Counted from the first letter of the stretch, positions 15,965 to 23,466 are shown. The stretch is DNA of 47,835 bases from an uncultured Bacteroides sp. (GCF_958445495.1 NZ_CAUCSQ010000035.1:1-47835); one strand, 5' to 3'. Translations and numbers: made by a program. Notes: generated by a model from the letters alone, not told the origin.

Positions 15965-16885
15965 ATGAAAGTACTTGTAGCTACTGAAAAACCGTTTGCC
16001 AAAGTTGCTGTAGACGGTATCCGTAAAGAAATTGAAGCGGCTGGATACGAGCTTGCTTTACTTGAAAAATACACAGATAAAGCTCAATTGCTGGATGCGG
16101 TAAAAGATGCCGATGCCATTATTATCCGTAGCGATATTGTGGATGCTGAGGTGCTTGATGCTGCGAAAGAATTGAAGATTGTGGTCCGTGCCGGTGCAGG
16201 ATATGACAATGTTGATTTAGCCGCCGCTACCGCCCATAATGTTTGCGTCATGAACACTCCGGGACAGAATTCGAATGCCGTTGCCGAGCTGGCTTTGGGG
16301 ATGATGGTCTATGCTGTCCGTAATTTCTACAACGGAACTTCCGGTACGGAGCTGATGGGGAAGAAACTGGGTATCCATGCTTATGGGAATGTAGGCCGTA
16401 ACGTAGCCCGTATTGCCAAAGGTTTCGGAATGGAAGTATATGCGTACGATGCGTTCTGCCCGAAAGAGGTGATTGAGAAAGACGGGGTGAAAGCTCTTGA
16501 TTCCGCCGAAGAACTTTACAAGACCTGCCAGGTTGTCTCCTTGCATATTCCGGCAACTGCCGAGACAAAAAATTCCATCGATTACGCTCTGTTGAAAGAC
16601 ATGCCGAAAGGAGCCATGCTGGTGAATACCGCCCGTAAGGAAGTTATCAATGAGGCGGAGCTCATCAAGCTGATGGAAGAACGTGCGGATTTCAAATACA
16701 TCACGGACATCATGCCTGCAGCCAATGCCGAATTTGCGGAGAAGTTTGCCGGACGTTATTTCTCGACCCCGAAGAAGATGGGCGCGCAGACTGCCGAAGC
16801 GAATATCAATGCAGGTATCGCCGCTGCCAGGCAGATTGTCGGTTTCCTGAAAGACGGCTGTGAGAAATTCAGAGTAAACAAGTAA
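15965..16885 (+). CDS. serA: D-3-phosphoglycerate dehydrogenase, short form with Lys in place of the catalytic His
   Basis: NAD-dependent first enzyme of serine synthesis. It has 306 residues and ends after the catalytic domain with no ACT domain, so it is not expected to be inhibited by serine through that route. The NAD-binding loop reads HAYGNVGRNVA. The catalytic Arg is in NTARKEV. Where the family normally has TPH before GAQT, this protein has TPKK (Lys270), the pattern described for the short lysine-type enzyme of Entamoeba, which is thought to be related to Bacteroidales versions. It follows serC after a hairpin. Confidence 0.93.
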   Translation: MKVLVATEKPFAKVAVDGIRKEIEAAGYELALLEKYTDKAQLLDAVKDADAIIIRSDIVDAEVLDAAKELKIVVRAGAGYDNVDLAAATAHNVCVMNTPGQNSNAVAELALGMMVYAVRNFYNGTSGTELMGKKLGIHAYGNVGRNVARIAKGFGMEVYAYDAFCPKEVIEKDGVKALDSAEELYKTCQVVSLHIPATAETKNSIDYALLKDMPKGAMLVNTARKEVINEAELIKLMEERADFKYITDIMPAANAEFAEKFAGRYFSTPKKMGAQTAEANINAGIAAARQIVGFLKDGCEKFRVNK

Positions 16886-16989
16886 GTATCGTAAATATCC
16901 GGGATAAAAACAATCCGTCGGAAAACGACTTTTTTAGAAATAAATAGTATATTTGAAGGCTGTATCAGATAAAGGACGGTCTATCATTT

Positions 16990-17068
16990 TGTCATTCCGA
17001 ACGCAGTGGAGAGCCTTTTCTTCCTGCTTGAAGCGAGAACAGGTTTTCCACCGTGTTCCGTAATGACA
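16990..17068 (+). repeat. REP-like imperfect palindrome
   Basis: TGTCATTCCGAACGCAGTGGA at the left pairs imperfectly with the region ending TTCCGTAATGACA at the right. The motif GTCATTCCGAACGCAGTGG is one I associate with dispersed intergenic repeats in Bacteroidetes. The 300-bp gap between serA and the DUF1015 gene contains this, then about three degenerate copies of an 18-20 bp unit (ATGACAGATGGCTCTGC, ATGGCAGATTGTTCTGC) at 17080-17135, and no gene. Confidence 0.6.
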
Positions 17069-17185
17069 GGTTACTTTACATGACAGATGGCTCTGCGTAT
17101 GGCAGATTGTTCTGCATGAGAGGGCATGATGATAGCGGTTTTTTCGATACGGCCTTTTAAGTTTTTATAATAAAATTCTAATATC

Positions 17186-18433
17186 ATGGCAATAATCAAA
17201 CCTTTCAAAGGCATTCGCCCTCCTCAGGAGCTGGTTGAACAGGTCGCCTCACGTCCTTATGATGTGCTGAATTCCGAAGAAGCCCGCGCAGAAGCGGAAG
17301 GTAACGAGAAATCTCTTTATCATATCATCAAACCGGAGATTGATTTTCCTGCCGGTACGGACGAGCATGACGAACGTGTGTATGCGAAGGCGGCGGAGAA
17401 TTTCCGGCTGTTCCAGGAAAAGGGCTGGCTGGTGCAGGACAGTAAGGAGAATTATTATATTTATGCCCAGACGATGAACGGGAAGACGCAATACGGGCTG
17501 GTAGTAGGCGCTTATGTTCCTGATTATATGAATGGCGTTATTAAAAAACACGAACTGACCCGTCGTGACAAAGAAGAAGACCGCATGAAGCATGTCCGTG
17601 TGAACAATGCGAACATTGAGCCGGTGTTCTTCGCTTATCCCGACAATGAAAAGCTGGATGCCATCGTCCGGAAATATGCGGCAGAGAAGCCGGTGTATGA
17701 CTTTATCGCTCCGGGAGACGGTTTCGGGCATACTTTCTGGGTAGTGGACCGGGATGAAGACATTGCCGCCATTACCGCCGAATTTGCCGGAATGCCCGCT
17801 TTGTATATTGCCGACGGGCATCACCGTTCTGCCGCCGCCGCATTGGTGGGAGCCGAGAAGGCAAAGCAGAATCCGGCCCATCGCGGTGATGAAGAATATA
17901 ATTATTTCATGGCGGTATGTTTCCCTGCCAACCAATTGACTATCATTGATTATAACCGTGTGGTGAAAGACCTTAACGGATTGACTCCCGAACAGTTCCT
18001 TTCCGCTTTGGATAAGAATTTCATTGTGGAAGAGAAGGGTGCGGATATTTACAAACCTGCCTGCCTGCACAATTTTTCTCTTTATCTTGCCGGTAAATGG
18101 TATAGCCTGACGGCCAAAGCCGGTACGTACAATGACAATGACCCGATTGGAGTGCTCGACGTTACCATATCTTCCAATCTGATACTGGATGAAATCTTGG
18201 GGATTAAGGATTTGCGTTCCGACAAGCGTATCGACTTTGTCGGCGGTATCCGCGGGTTGGGAGAACTTAAAAAACGGGTGGACAGCGGTGAAATGAAAGT
18301 GGCTTTAGCACTTTATCCCGTATCCATGAAGCAGCTGATGGACATTGCCGACACCGGCAATATCATGCCGCCGAAAACCACCTGGTTCGAACCGAAACTT
18401 CGTTCGGGACTGGTGATTCACAAGTTGGATTAA
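17186..18433 (+). CDS. DUF1015 family protein
   Basis: A 415-aa cytoplasmic protein that begins MAIIKPFKGIRPPQELVEQVASRPYDV, the usual DUF1015 N-terminus. Conserved family stretches include the HELTRRDKEEDRMKHVR region and LYIADGHHRSAAA. No catalytic function is established. Its position directly after serC and serA, all on one strand, suggests a link to serine metabolism, but that is only context. The 300-bp gap in front contains repeat DNA. Confidence 0.88.
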   Translation: MAIIKPFKGIRPPQELVEQVASRPYDVLNSEEARAEAEGNEKSLYHIIKPEIDFPAGTDEHDERVYAKAAENFRLFQEKGWLVQDSKENYYIYAQTMNGKTQYGLVVGAYVPDYMNGVIKKHELTRRDKEEDRMKHVRVNNANIEPVFFAYPDNEKLDAIVRKYAAEKPVYDFIAPGDGFGHTFWVVDRDEDIAAITAEFAGMPALYIADGHHRSAAAALVGAEKAKQNPAHRGDEEYNYFMAVCFPANQLTIIDYNRVVKDLNGLTPEQFLSALDKNFIVEEKGADIYKPACLHNFSLYLAGKWYSLTAKAGTYNDNDPIGVLDVTISSNLILDEILGIKDLRSDKRIDFVGGIRGLGELKKRVDSGEMKVALALYPVSMKQLMDIADTGNIMPPKTTWFEPKLRSGLVIHKLD

Positions 18434-18451
18434 GATTTATCTCTTTTATGA

Positions 18452-18511
18452 AATCGAGCGGTCGATTGGTTGCGGTCATACGGTTGATTGCAGCGGATTG
18501 ACCGCTCGATT
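18452..18511 (+). repeat. 12-bp perfect inverted repeat after the DUF1015 gene
   Basis: AATCGAGCGGTC (18452-18463) and GACCGCTCGATT (18500-18511) are perfect inverted copies with a 36-nt loop that itself repeats CGGTTGATT-like words. It starts 18 nt after the stop codon and ends 3 nt before the tandem array. It could form a hairpin at the mRNA 3' end. Confidence 0.7.
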
Positions 18512-18514
18512 CTG

Positions 18515-18738
18515 GTAAAACGTCCTGTCCTTTCAAGTAAAACATGCGGTCCTTTCAAATAAAACGTCTTGTCCTTTCAAGTAAAACCTACAGTCCTTTG
18601 AAATAAAATGTCCCATCCTTTTCAAGTAAAACCTACGGCTCTTTGAAATAAAACGTCCCGTCCTTTTCAAGTAAAACCTACGGTTCTTTGAAATAAAACG
18701 TCCCGTCCTTTTCAAGTAAAACCTACGGTCCTTTACAG
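18515..18738 (+). repeat. 22/23-bp tandem array with alternating unit types
   Basis: Ten units of 22 or 23 bp occur in tandem. In the later part they alternate between type A (ATAAAACGTCCCGTCC then TTTTCAA) and type B (GTAAAACCTACGGTCC then TTTGAA), giving a 45-bp dimer repeated about four times. The minus strand is open across it as a repetitive basic peptide, but nothing supports translation. It lies between the 12-bp inverted repeat and the yigZ promoter. Confidence 0.9.
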
Positions 18739-18834
18739 GAAAACGAATTCGTTGATGCCGTTTGTCCGCACATTCGTAATTATCCAATCATTTAATATTT
18801 TCAAATGACAGGTTGAATTTTCCGGGTAAAGCCG

Positions 18835-18842
18835 TATCTTTG
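18835..18842 (+). promoter_or_regulatory. -7 promoter box 4 nt before the YigZ start codon
   Basis: TATCTTTG, then CGGC, then the ATG at 18847. The spacing is the same as at the helicase and lipB genes, so a leaderless mRNA is predicted. Confidence 0.65.
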
Positions 18843-18846
18843 CGGC

Positions 18847-19467
18847 ATGACTGCTAAAGATACTTACAGAACCATTGCCGGACTTTCCGAAGGTATTTAT
18901 ACGGAAAAGCGCAGCAAATTTATTGCCGTCGCCTTGCCCGTGCGTACTCTCGACGAGATAAAAGCATATCTTGAAACGTATCAGAAGAAATATTATGACG
19001 CACGCCACGTATGCTATGCCTACATGCTGGGAGCCGCCCGCAAGGATTTTCGTGCCAATGATAACGGGGAACCTTCCGGTACTGCCGGAAAACCCATTTT
19101 GGGGCAGATTAACTCGAATGAACTGACGGACATCCTGATTATCGTAGTCCGTTATTTCGGGGGAATCAAGCTGGGGACAAGCGGACTGATTGTCGCTTAT
19201 AAAGCCGCCGCTGCCGAAGCGATAGCTGCTGCTGAAATCATAGAGAAAACCGTGGATGAGGAAGTGACGGTGATGTTTGAATATCCTTTTATGAATGATG
19301 TGATGCGTATTGTCAAGGAAGAGGGGCCGGAGATTCTGAGCCAGTCATACGATATGGATTGCAGCATGACGTTGCGTATCCGTTCTTCTATGATGCCGAG
19401 ATTGCGTATGCGGCTGGAGAAGGTGGAGACTGCCCGGATTCCGGATGATGGAACAGGAACGGGTTGA
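18847..19467 (+). CDS. YigZ/IMPACT family protein
   Basis: A 206-aa protein of the UPF0029/IMPACT family. The conserved core is visible: ARHVCYAYMLG, NDNGEPSGTAGKPIL and VVRYFGGIKLGTSGLIVAYKAAAAEA. The C-terminal part matches the second YigZ domain. Bacterial members are proposed to act near translation, but the activity is not settled. The last codons (GTGTG and the stop) already run into the repeat array that follows, so the gene's end may have been reshaped by repeat growth. Confidence 0.9.
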   Translation: MTAKDTYRTIAGLSEGIYTEKRSKFIAVALPVRTLDEIKAYLETYQKKYYDARHVCYAYMLGAARKDFRANDNGEPSGTAGKPILGQINSNELTDILIIVVRYFGGIKLGTSGLIVAYKAAAAEAIAAAEIIEKTVDEEVTVMFEYPFMNDVMRIVKEEGPEILSQSYDMDCSMTLRIRSSMMPRLRMRLEKVETARIPDDGTGTG

Positions 19468-19752
19468 AACAGAATGAAACTGAAACGGATTAAAACTGAA
19501 ACAGATTGAATTTGAAACGGGTTGGAGGCGGAGACCGGAAAGATTCATCTTGGAGAAGCTAATTTTGGAGACTGGAGAAGCTCATCCTGTAGAAACTCAT
19601 TCTGGAGAAATTCATCTTGGAGAAGTGGACGCTGGAAAGGCTGATACCGGAAAAGCCGCTACCGAAGAGATTCATATCGGAATGATTCATATCGGAATAG
19701 TTAATACCGGAAAGATTGGTACTGTAAAAGGTTGGAGCGGAATACGGGACTG
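19466..19752 (+). repeat. 16-bp then 15-bp degenerate tandem array after yigZ
   Basis: It starts at the yigZ stop codon. About four 16-bp units (GAAACGGATTAAAACT) are followed by some 15 units of 15 bp (for example GGAGAAATTCATCTT, GGAAAGGCTGATACC, GGAATGATTCATATC). The 15-bp part is open for 68 codons from a TTG at 19550 and would encode pentapeptide repeats (GEIHL, GKADT). I do not call it a gene because it lacks a good start. The 367-bp gap up to 19834 contains only this array and about 80 bp of plain sequence. Confidence 0.8.
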
Positions 19753-19834
19753 GTAAATCCGGATTGGCCGGCCGGGTGAATTTGCAGATAGGATAAAAGC
19801 TTATTTAAATGTGAGCCGTTTGGGACAAATTAGG

Positions 19835-20632
19835 ATGAGAGACAGATGTAACATAGTGTTAGGCGTATTCTTGTGCCTTCTGCTGTCGGCAGGTACGGAA
19901 ATCCGGGCGCAGGGAAGGGGTGGATTTGCTCCCAATGATATTCCCGTGCCTTGGTATTCGCAGAAAATTACGGGCTGTCCTTATACGCATTGTTCGCTGG
20001 CATCTTCATTGATGATATTCGATTATTACAAGGGCATGACGTCGGAGGTCCAGCGGTCGCCTCAGGAGGCCGAAAAGAAATTGGTAGAATATCAGCGGAA
20101 TTATTTTCTGAATAAACGCGCTCCTTTCCGTCGCCGTACGTCGGTGGGACAAGGAAGTTACTATGCTTTCGAGATAGACTCGTTGGCGCGTTATTATGAG
20201 AATATGGCGGGTGCTGAACATTTCCAACAGAAAAATTATGAGATATTGAAAGAGTACGTCAATCGCGGTGTTCCTGTCATGGTGAACGTCAGGTACACGG
20301 GAGCGACTCACGGACTTCGCCCCGGACCGAGGGGGCACTGGATAGTGTTGCGCGGCATTGATGACAAGTATGTATGGGTGAATGACCCCGGCCGTTCGCC
20401 GGAGATGCGGAGCAAGGGCGAGAATATCTGTTATCCGATTAAGAAACAGGCGGGCAATCCCTCTTATTTCGACGGGTGCTGGACGGGAAGATACATCATT
20501 GTTACTCCTAAGAGATGGATACGCAATCCTCTTTGTGCGCAGGCAGGCGAACTGCCTCCGTTGGAAAACGTAACCTGTATCGTGCCTCCTGTCGTGTCTC
20601 CGGCCGTGTTGCCGCAGGTCATCAGCCGATAG
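19835..20632 (+). CDS. Secreted C39-like papain-fold peptidase family protein
   Basis: A 265-aa exported protein. From the ATG at 19835 it begins with a signal peptide (MRDRCNIVLGVFLCLLLSAG, then TEIRAQ); an in-frame GTG at 19811 would add eight residues and weaken it. The body resembles the C39-like family (Peptidase_C39_2): VPWYSQ, then Cys53 in THCSLASSLMIFDYY, the His of RGHWIVLRGID and Asp in VWVNDPGRS form a likely triad. It probably acts on peptides or cell wall outside the cytoplasm. It is 72 nt from the HpaII-like gene on the same strand. Confidence 0.65.
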   Translation: MRDRCNIVLGVFLCLLLSAGTEIRAQGRGGFAPNDIPVPWYSQKITGCPYTHCSLASSLMIFDYYKGMTSEVQRSPQEAEKKLVEYQRNYFLNKRAPFRRRTSVGQGSYYAFEIDSLARYYENMAGAEHFQQKNYEILKEYVNRGVPVMVNVRYTGATHGLRPGPRGHWIVLRGIDDKYVWVNDPGRSPEMRSKGENICYPIKKQAGNPSYFDGCWTGRYIIVTPKRWIRNPLCAQAGELPPLENVTCIVPPVVSPAVLPQVISR

Positions 20633-20704
20633 AAACCGCCGGTGAAAATCAATAGGAGAAGGAGGAAGACCTCCGGGTATATAGAAAAAAAATAAGATTA
20701 TAAT

Positions 20705-21790
20705 ATGGCATTTGAAGCAACAAAAAAAGAATGGTGTGAACTCTATACGTTTTTCCGTCTGCTGGCAGACGGTAAAGTTGTATTGGGTACGGCGGAAGCG
20801 AAAAAGAGTGAGAATTATTGGACTGTCGCAATGATTCGGCGTGAAGAACATGACGGAACACGCTGTTATTATATTGAGGGAGAGAAGATTCGCATAGAAG
20901 GAGAAAAAGGAACCGCGTCTGTGTCCCGGAACGATTTCGGGGTTGTGGCGGATTTGATTTTACAGGCGGTGAAGTCTTCCTCCGGTAATGAGGTGGCTTC
21001 TCCGGATGGAGTGGAGGAATTTCTGGATGAAGTGGGCATTTTCGATTTGGAGGCCAAAACCGAAGACCGTACGGATTTTTCTGTTGCTTTCTGGCATCCG
21101 GAAGCTCCGTTAAGAGGTTTTAATGTGCGTTCGCGGTTGAGTGCCATGAATCCGTTGTTGGACGGGGGACGTGCGGCGAATCTGAAACTGGAGCAAAGTG
21201 GAGTCAAGTTTGCCGTTCCTACGGTGAATAAGATTAATGCGTTGCCCGAATCTCCCAATGAAGTATCGGAACGGATGATGATGATTGAACGCTTGGGAGG
21301 AGTGTTAAAATATTCGGATGTGGCTGATCGGGTATTCCGTAGCAATCTTCTGATGATAGACCTGCATTTTCCGCGTGTATTGACGGAAATGGTCCGTATC
21401 ATGCATTTGGACGGGATTTCGCGCATTAGCGAACTGACGGAGGTAATCAAACGGATGAATCCTTTAAAAATAAAGGACGAACTGATAAACAAACACCGGT
21501 TTTACGAGTTTAAAGTGAAACAGTTTCTTATGGCGTTGGCATTGGGGATGCGTCCTGCCAAGATTTACAATGGACAGGATTCGGCGGTAGAGGGCATTCT
21601 GCTGGTAGACGGAAACGGAGATGTGCTCTGTTATCATAAATCGGAGAAGCAGGTGATGGAGGATTTCTTATTCTTGAATACCCGTTTGGAAAAAGGTTCC
21701 TTGGAGAAAGATAAATATGGTTTTCTGGAGAAGGAAAACGGGACGTATTATTTTAAACTGAATGCGAAGATTGGGTTGGTAAAACGGTAA
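20705..21790 (+). CDS. HpaII-family restriction endonuclease-like protein, no methyltransferase nearby
   Basis: A 361-aa cytoplasmic protein, close in length to HpaII (CCGG cutter, about 358 aa). The N-terminus EWCELYTFFRLLADGKVVLGTA and the middle region RTDFSVAFWHPEAPLRGFNVRSRLSAMNPLLDGGRAANL follow the family pattern as I remember it. In HpaII the equivalent of FNVRSRL has Lys at the PD-(D/E)XK position; here it is Arg. No DNA methyltransferase lies on either side: upstream is the C39-like gene, and downstream, 19 nt away, is a nitroreductase. It may be inactive, repurposed, or paired with a methylase elsewhere. I am fairly sure of the family and less sure of the residue alignment. Confidence 0.7.
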   Translation: MAFEATKKEWCELYTFFRLLADGKVVLGTAEAKKSENYWTVAMIRREEHDGTRCYYIEGEKIRIEGEKGTASVSRNDFGVVADLILQAVKSSSGNEVASPDGVEEFLDEVGIFDLEAKTEDRTDFSVAFWHPEAPLRGFNVRSRLSAMNPLLDGGRAANLKLEQSGVKFAVPTVNKINALPESPNEVSERMMMIERLGGVLKYSDVADRVFRSNLLMIDLHFPRVLTEMVRIMHLDGISRISELTEVIKRMNPLKIKDELINKHRFYEFKVKQFLMALALGMRPAKIYNGQDSAVEGILLVDGNGDVLCYHKSEKQVMEDFLFLNTRLEKGSLEKDKYGFLEKENGTYYFKLNAKIGLVKR

Positions 21791-21809
21791 AATTGATTAT
21801 ATGTGCAGT

Positions 21810-22379
21810 ATGAAAACGAATGAAGTTTTAGAAAACATCAAAGCGCGTCGGAGTGTACGGGCTTATACCGGTCAGCAGGTCGGTAAAGAAGATTTGCAGG
21901 CTATTCTGGAGGCGGCTGCTTATGCGCCGAGTGGAATGCATCTGGAAACGTGGCATTTTACTGCCGTCCGGGATGCTGGTAAGCTGGTCGAATTGAATGA
22001 GCGTATCAAAAGGGCTTTTGCCAAGAGTGACGATTCCCATTTGCAGGAACGCGGCCGGAGCAACACTTATTGCTGTTATTATCATGCTCCCACTCTGGTG
22101 ATTGTTTCCAATGAACCTACCCAATGGTGGGCGGGAATGGATTGTGCCTGCGCTATTGAGAATATGTTTCTTGCCGCTCGTTCCCTGGGAATCGGTTCTT
22201 GCTGGATTAATCAGCTCGGAACGACATGCGACGATTCCGAAGTGCGTGAGTTTATCACTTCTTTGGGGGTTCCGGAAAATCATAAGGTATATGGTTGCGT
22301 GGCATTGGGATATGCAGATTCTGCGGTTCCCATGAAGGAGAAGACCGTAAAGGCGGGTACGATAACTATTGTCGGATAG
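21810..22379 (+). CDS. Nitroreductase family protein
   Basis: An FMN-dependent nitroreductase-fold oxidoreductase, about 189 aa. The N-terminus MKTNEVLENIKARRSVRAYTGQQV is the standard start; an ATG 9 nt upstream (21801) would add MCS. The flavin-binding Arg-Arg-Ser motif is in KARRSVRAY, and AAYAPSGMHLETWHF and MDCACAIENMFLAARSLGIGSCWI are typical. It sits 19 nt after the HpaII-like gene. The physiological substrate cannot be told from sequence. Confidence 0.9.
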   Translation: MKTNEVLENIKARRSVRAYTGQQVGKEDLQAILEAAAYAPSGMHLETWHFTAVRDAGKLVELNERIKRAFAKSDDSHLQERGRSNTYCCYYHAPTLVIVSNEPTQWWAGMDCACAIENMFLAARSLGIGSCWINQLGTTCDDSEVREFITSLGVPENHKVYGCVALGYADSAVPMKEKTVKAGTITIVG

Positions 22380-22562
22380 AAAAACGGGACAGCCCTCGTT
22401 CATCACAATGTGAAGCGGGGATAGGGGGATTTTTCCTTTTAAGGTTCCGACCTTTAAGAGGCTCGACTTTCAATTTCTATTTCTGAAACGGCTTGTGCAA
22501 AACAGTTTTCTGTTTTTTTATTGTGAGGGATATTCATTCGATAGAAAATAGAGGAACATAAA

Positions 22563-22612
22563 GATGAAGAGTAGAGGTCAAAATTCAATTTTAGAGGAAA
22601 TGGATTTTTCAT
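22563..22612 (-). repeat. AT-rich tail of repeat cassette 2
   Basis: On the minus strand this reads ATGAAAAATCCATTTC, CTCTAAAATTGAATTTT, matching the long segment of cassette 1 (12720 region). It lies at the far end of the 21-bp array from the head, as in cassette 1. Between the nitroreductase stop and this point (about 180 bp) there is an imperfect stem at 22435-22461 and nothing else I can name. Confidence 0.8.
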
Positions 22613-23252
22613 TTGGAACCTGGTACTCTTCATCTGGAACTCGACACTCTTTATTTGAAACTTGATACTCTTTATTTGAAACTTGATACTCTTTATCTGA
22701 AACTCGGTACTCTTTATCTGAAACTTGGTGCTCTTTATCTGAAACTCGGTACTCTTTATCTGGAACTCGACACTCTTTATTTGGAACTCGATACTCTTTA
22801 TCTGAAACTCGGCACTCTTTATCTGAAACTCGGCACTCTTTATCTGGAACTCGGCACTCTTTATCTGGAACTCGGCACTCTTTATCTGGAACTCGGCACT
22901 CTTTATCTGGAACTCGGTACTCTTTATTTGGAACTCGGTACTCTTTATTTGAAATTCGGTACTCTTTATTTGGAATTCGACACTCTTTATCTGAAACTCG
23001 GCACTCTTTATCTGAAACTCGGTACTCTTTATCTGGAACTCGGCACTCTTTATTTGAAACTCGATACTCTTTATCTGAAACTCGGCACTCTTTATTTGAA
23101 ACTCGATACTCTTTATCTGAAACTCGGCACTCTTTATTTGAAACTCGATACTCTTTATCTGAAACTCGGTACTCTCGGCACTCTTTATCTGGAACTCGAC
23201 ACTCTTCGTCTGAAATTCGGCACTCTTTATCTTGAAACTCGACACTCTTCAT
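22613..23252 (-). repeat. Repeat cassette 2: about thirty 21-bp units
   Basis: I count 30 consecutive units. Nearly all are exactly 21 bp, in minus-strand sense AAAGAGTGCCGAG then TTTCAGAT, with A/G and C/T variation at fixed columns. One unit carries a 9-bp internal duplication (near 23170) and one a single-base insertion. Because 21 is a multiple of three and no stop arises, one plus frame and two minus frames are open across it for 226-268 codons, giving heptapeptide repeats (TLYLKLG, EFQIKSA). I treat it as non-coding. Confidence 0.93.
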
Positions 23253-23371
23253 CAGCAATAAAAAGGCCGTATCAACTCTATTTTTTTGAGTAATGATACG
23301 GCTATTTTTATGTTTATCAGTTAGAATCTGTAACTGTTTCGAGCATTCATTCTTGGTTTCGACACACTCCC
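23253..23371 (-). repeat. Conserved head of repeat cassette 2, with hairpin
   Basis: Reverse-complement copy of the block at 11778-11895. It contains the stem GCCGTATCA (23266-23274) with TGATACGGC (23294-23302), and the inner ACTC/GAGT pairing is fully matched here (GCTC in the other copy). It lies about 100 nt past the gcvP stop, in the gcvP sense, so it may terminate gcvP. A further pair, GACACACTCC near 23443 and GGGAGTGTGTC at 23361-23371, is inverted on the same strand. Confidence 0.9.
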
Positions 23372-23466
23372 TACTCTTCATCAAATTTCAAGGATACGGA
23401 ATTTACCGAATATCCCTGTTATGTTGCATATCGTTTTTGGAGTGTGTCAGTCAACCCTTATCCTTT

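Noticed and set aside
18533..18787. 84-aa basic repetitive protein on the minus strand
   Set aside because: It is the 22/23-bp array read in the open frame, with no support for expression.
19550..19756. 68-aa pentapeptide-repeat gene
   Set aside because: It begins at a TTG with no clear ribosome site and consists wholly of 15-bp repeats. It is kept only as an observation.
22613..23252. CRISPR array
   Set aside because: The 21-bp units are directly adjacent with no unique spacers, the period does not fit repeat plus spacer, and there are no cas genes in the window.
22454..23384. Long heptad-repeat proteins of 226-268 aa in one plus and two minus frames
   Set aside because: They arise because a 21-bp unit without stops stays open on both strands. 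There is no start region, promoter or signal peptide, and at most one frame could be real.
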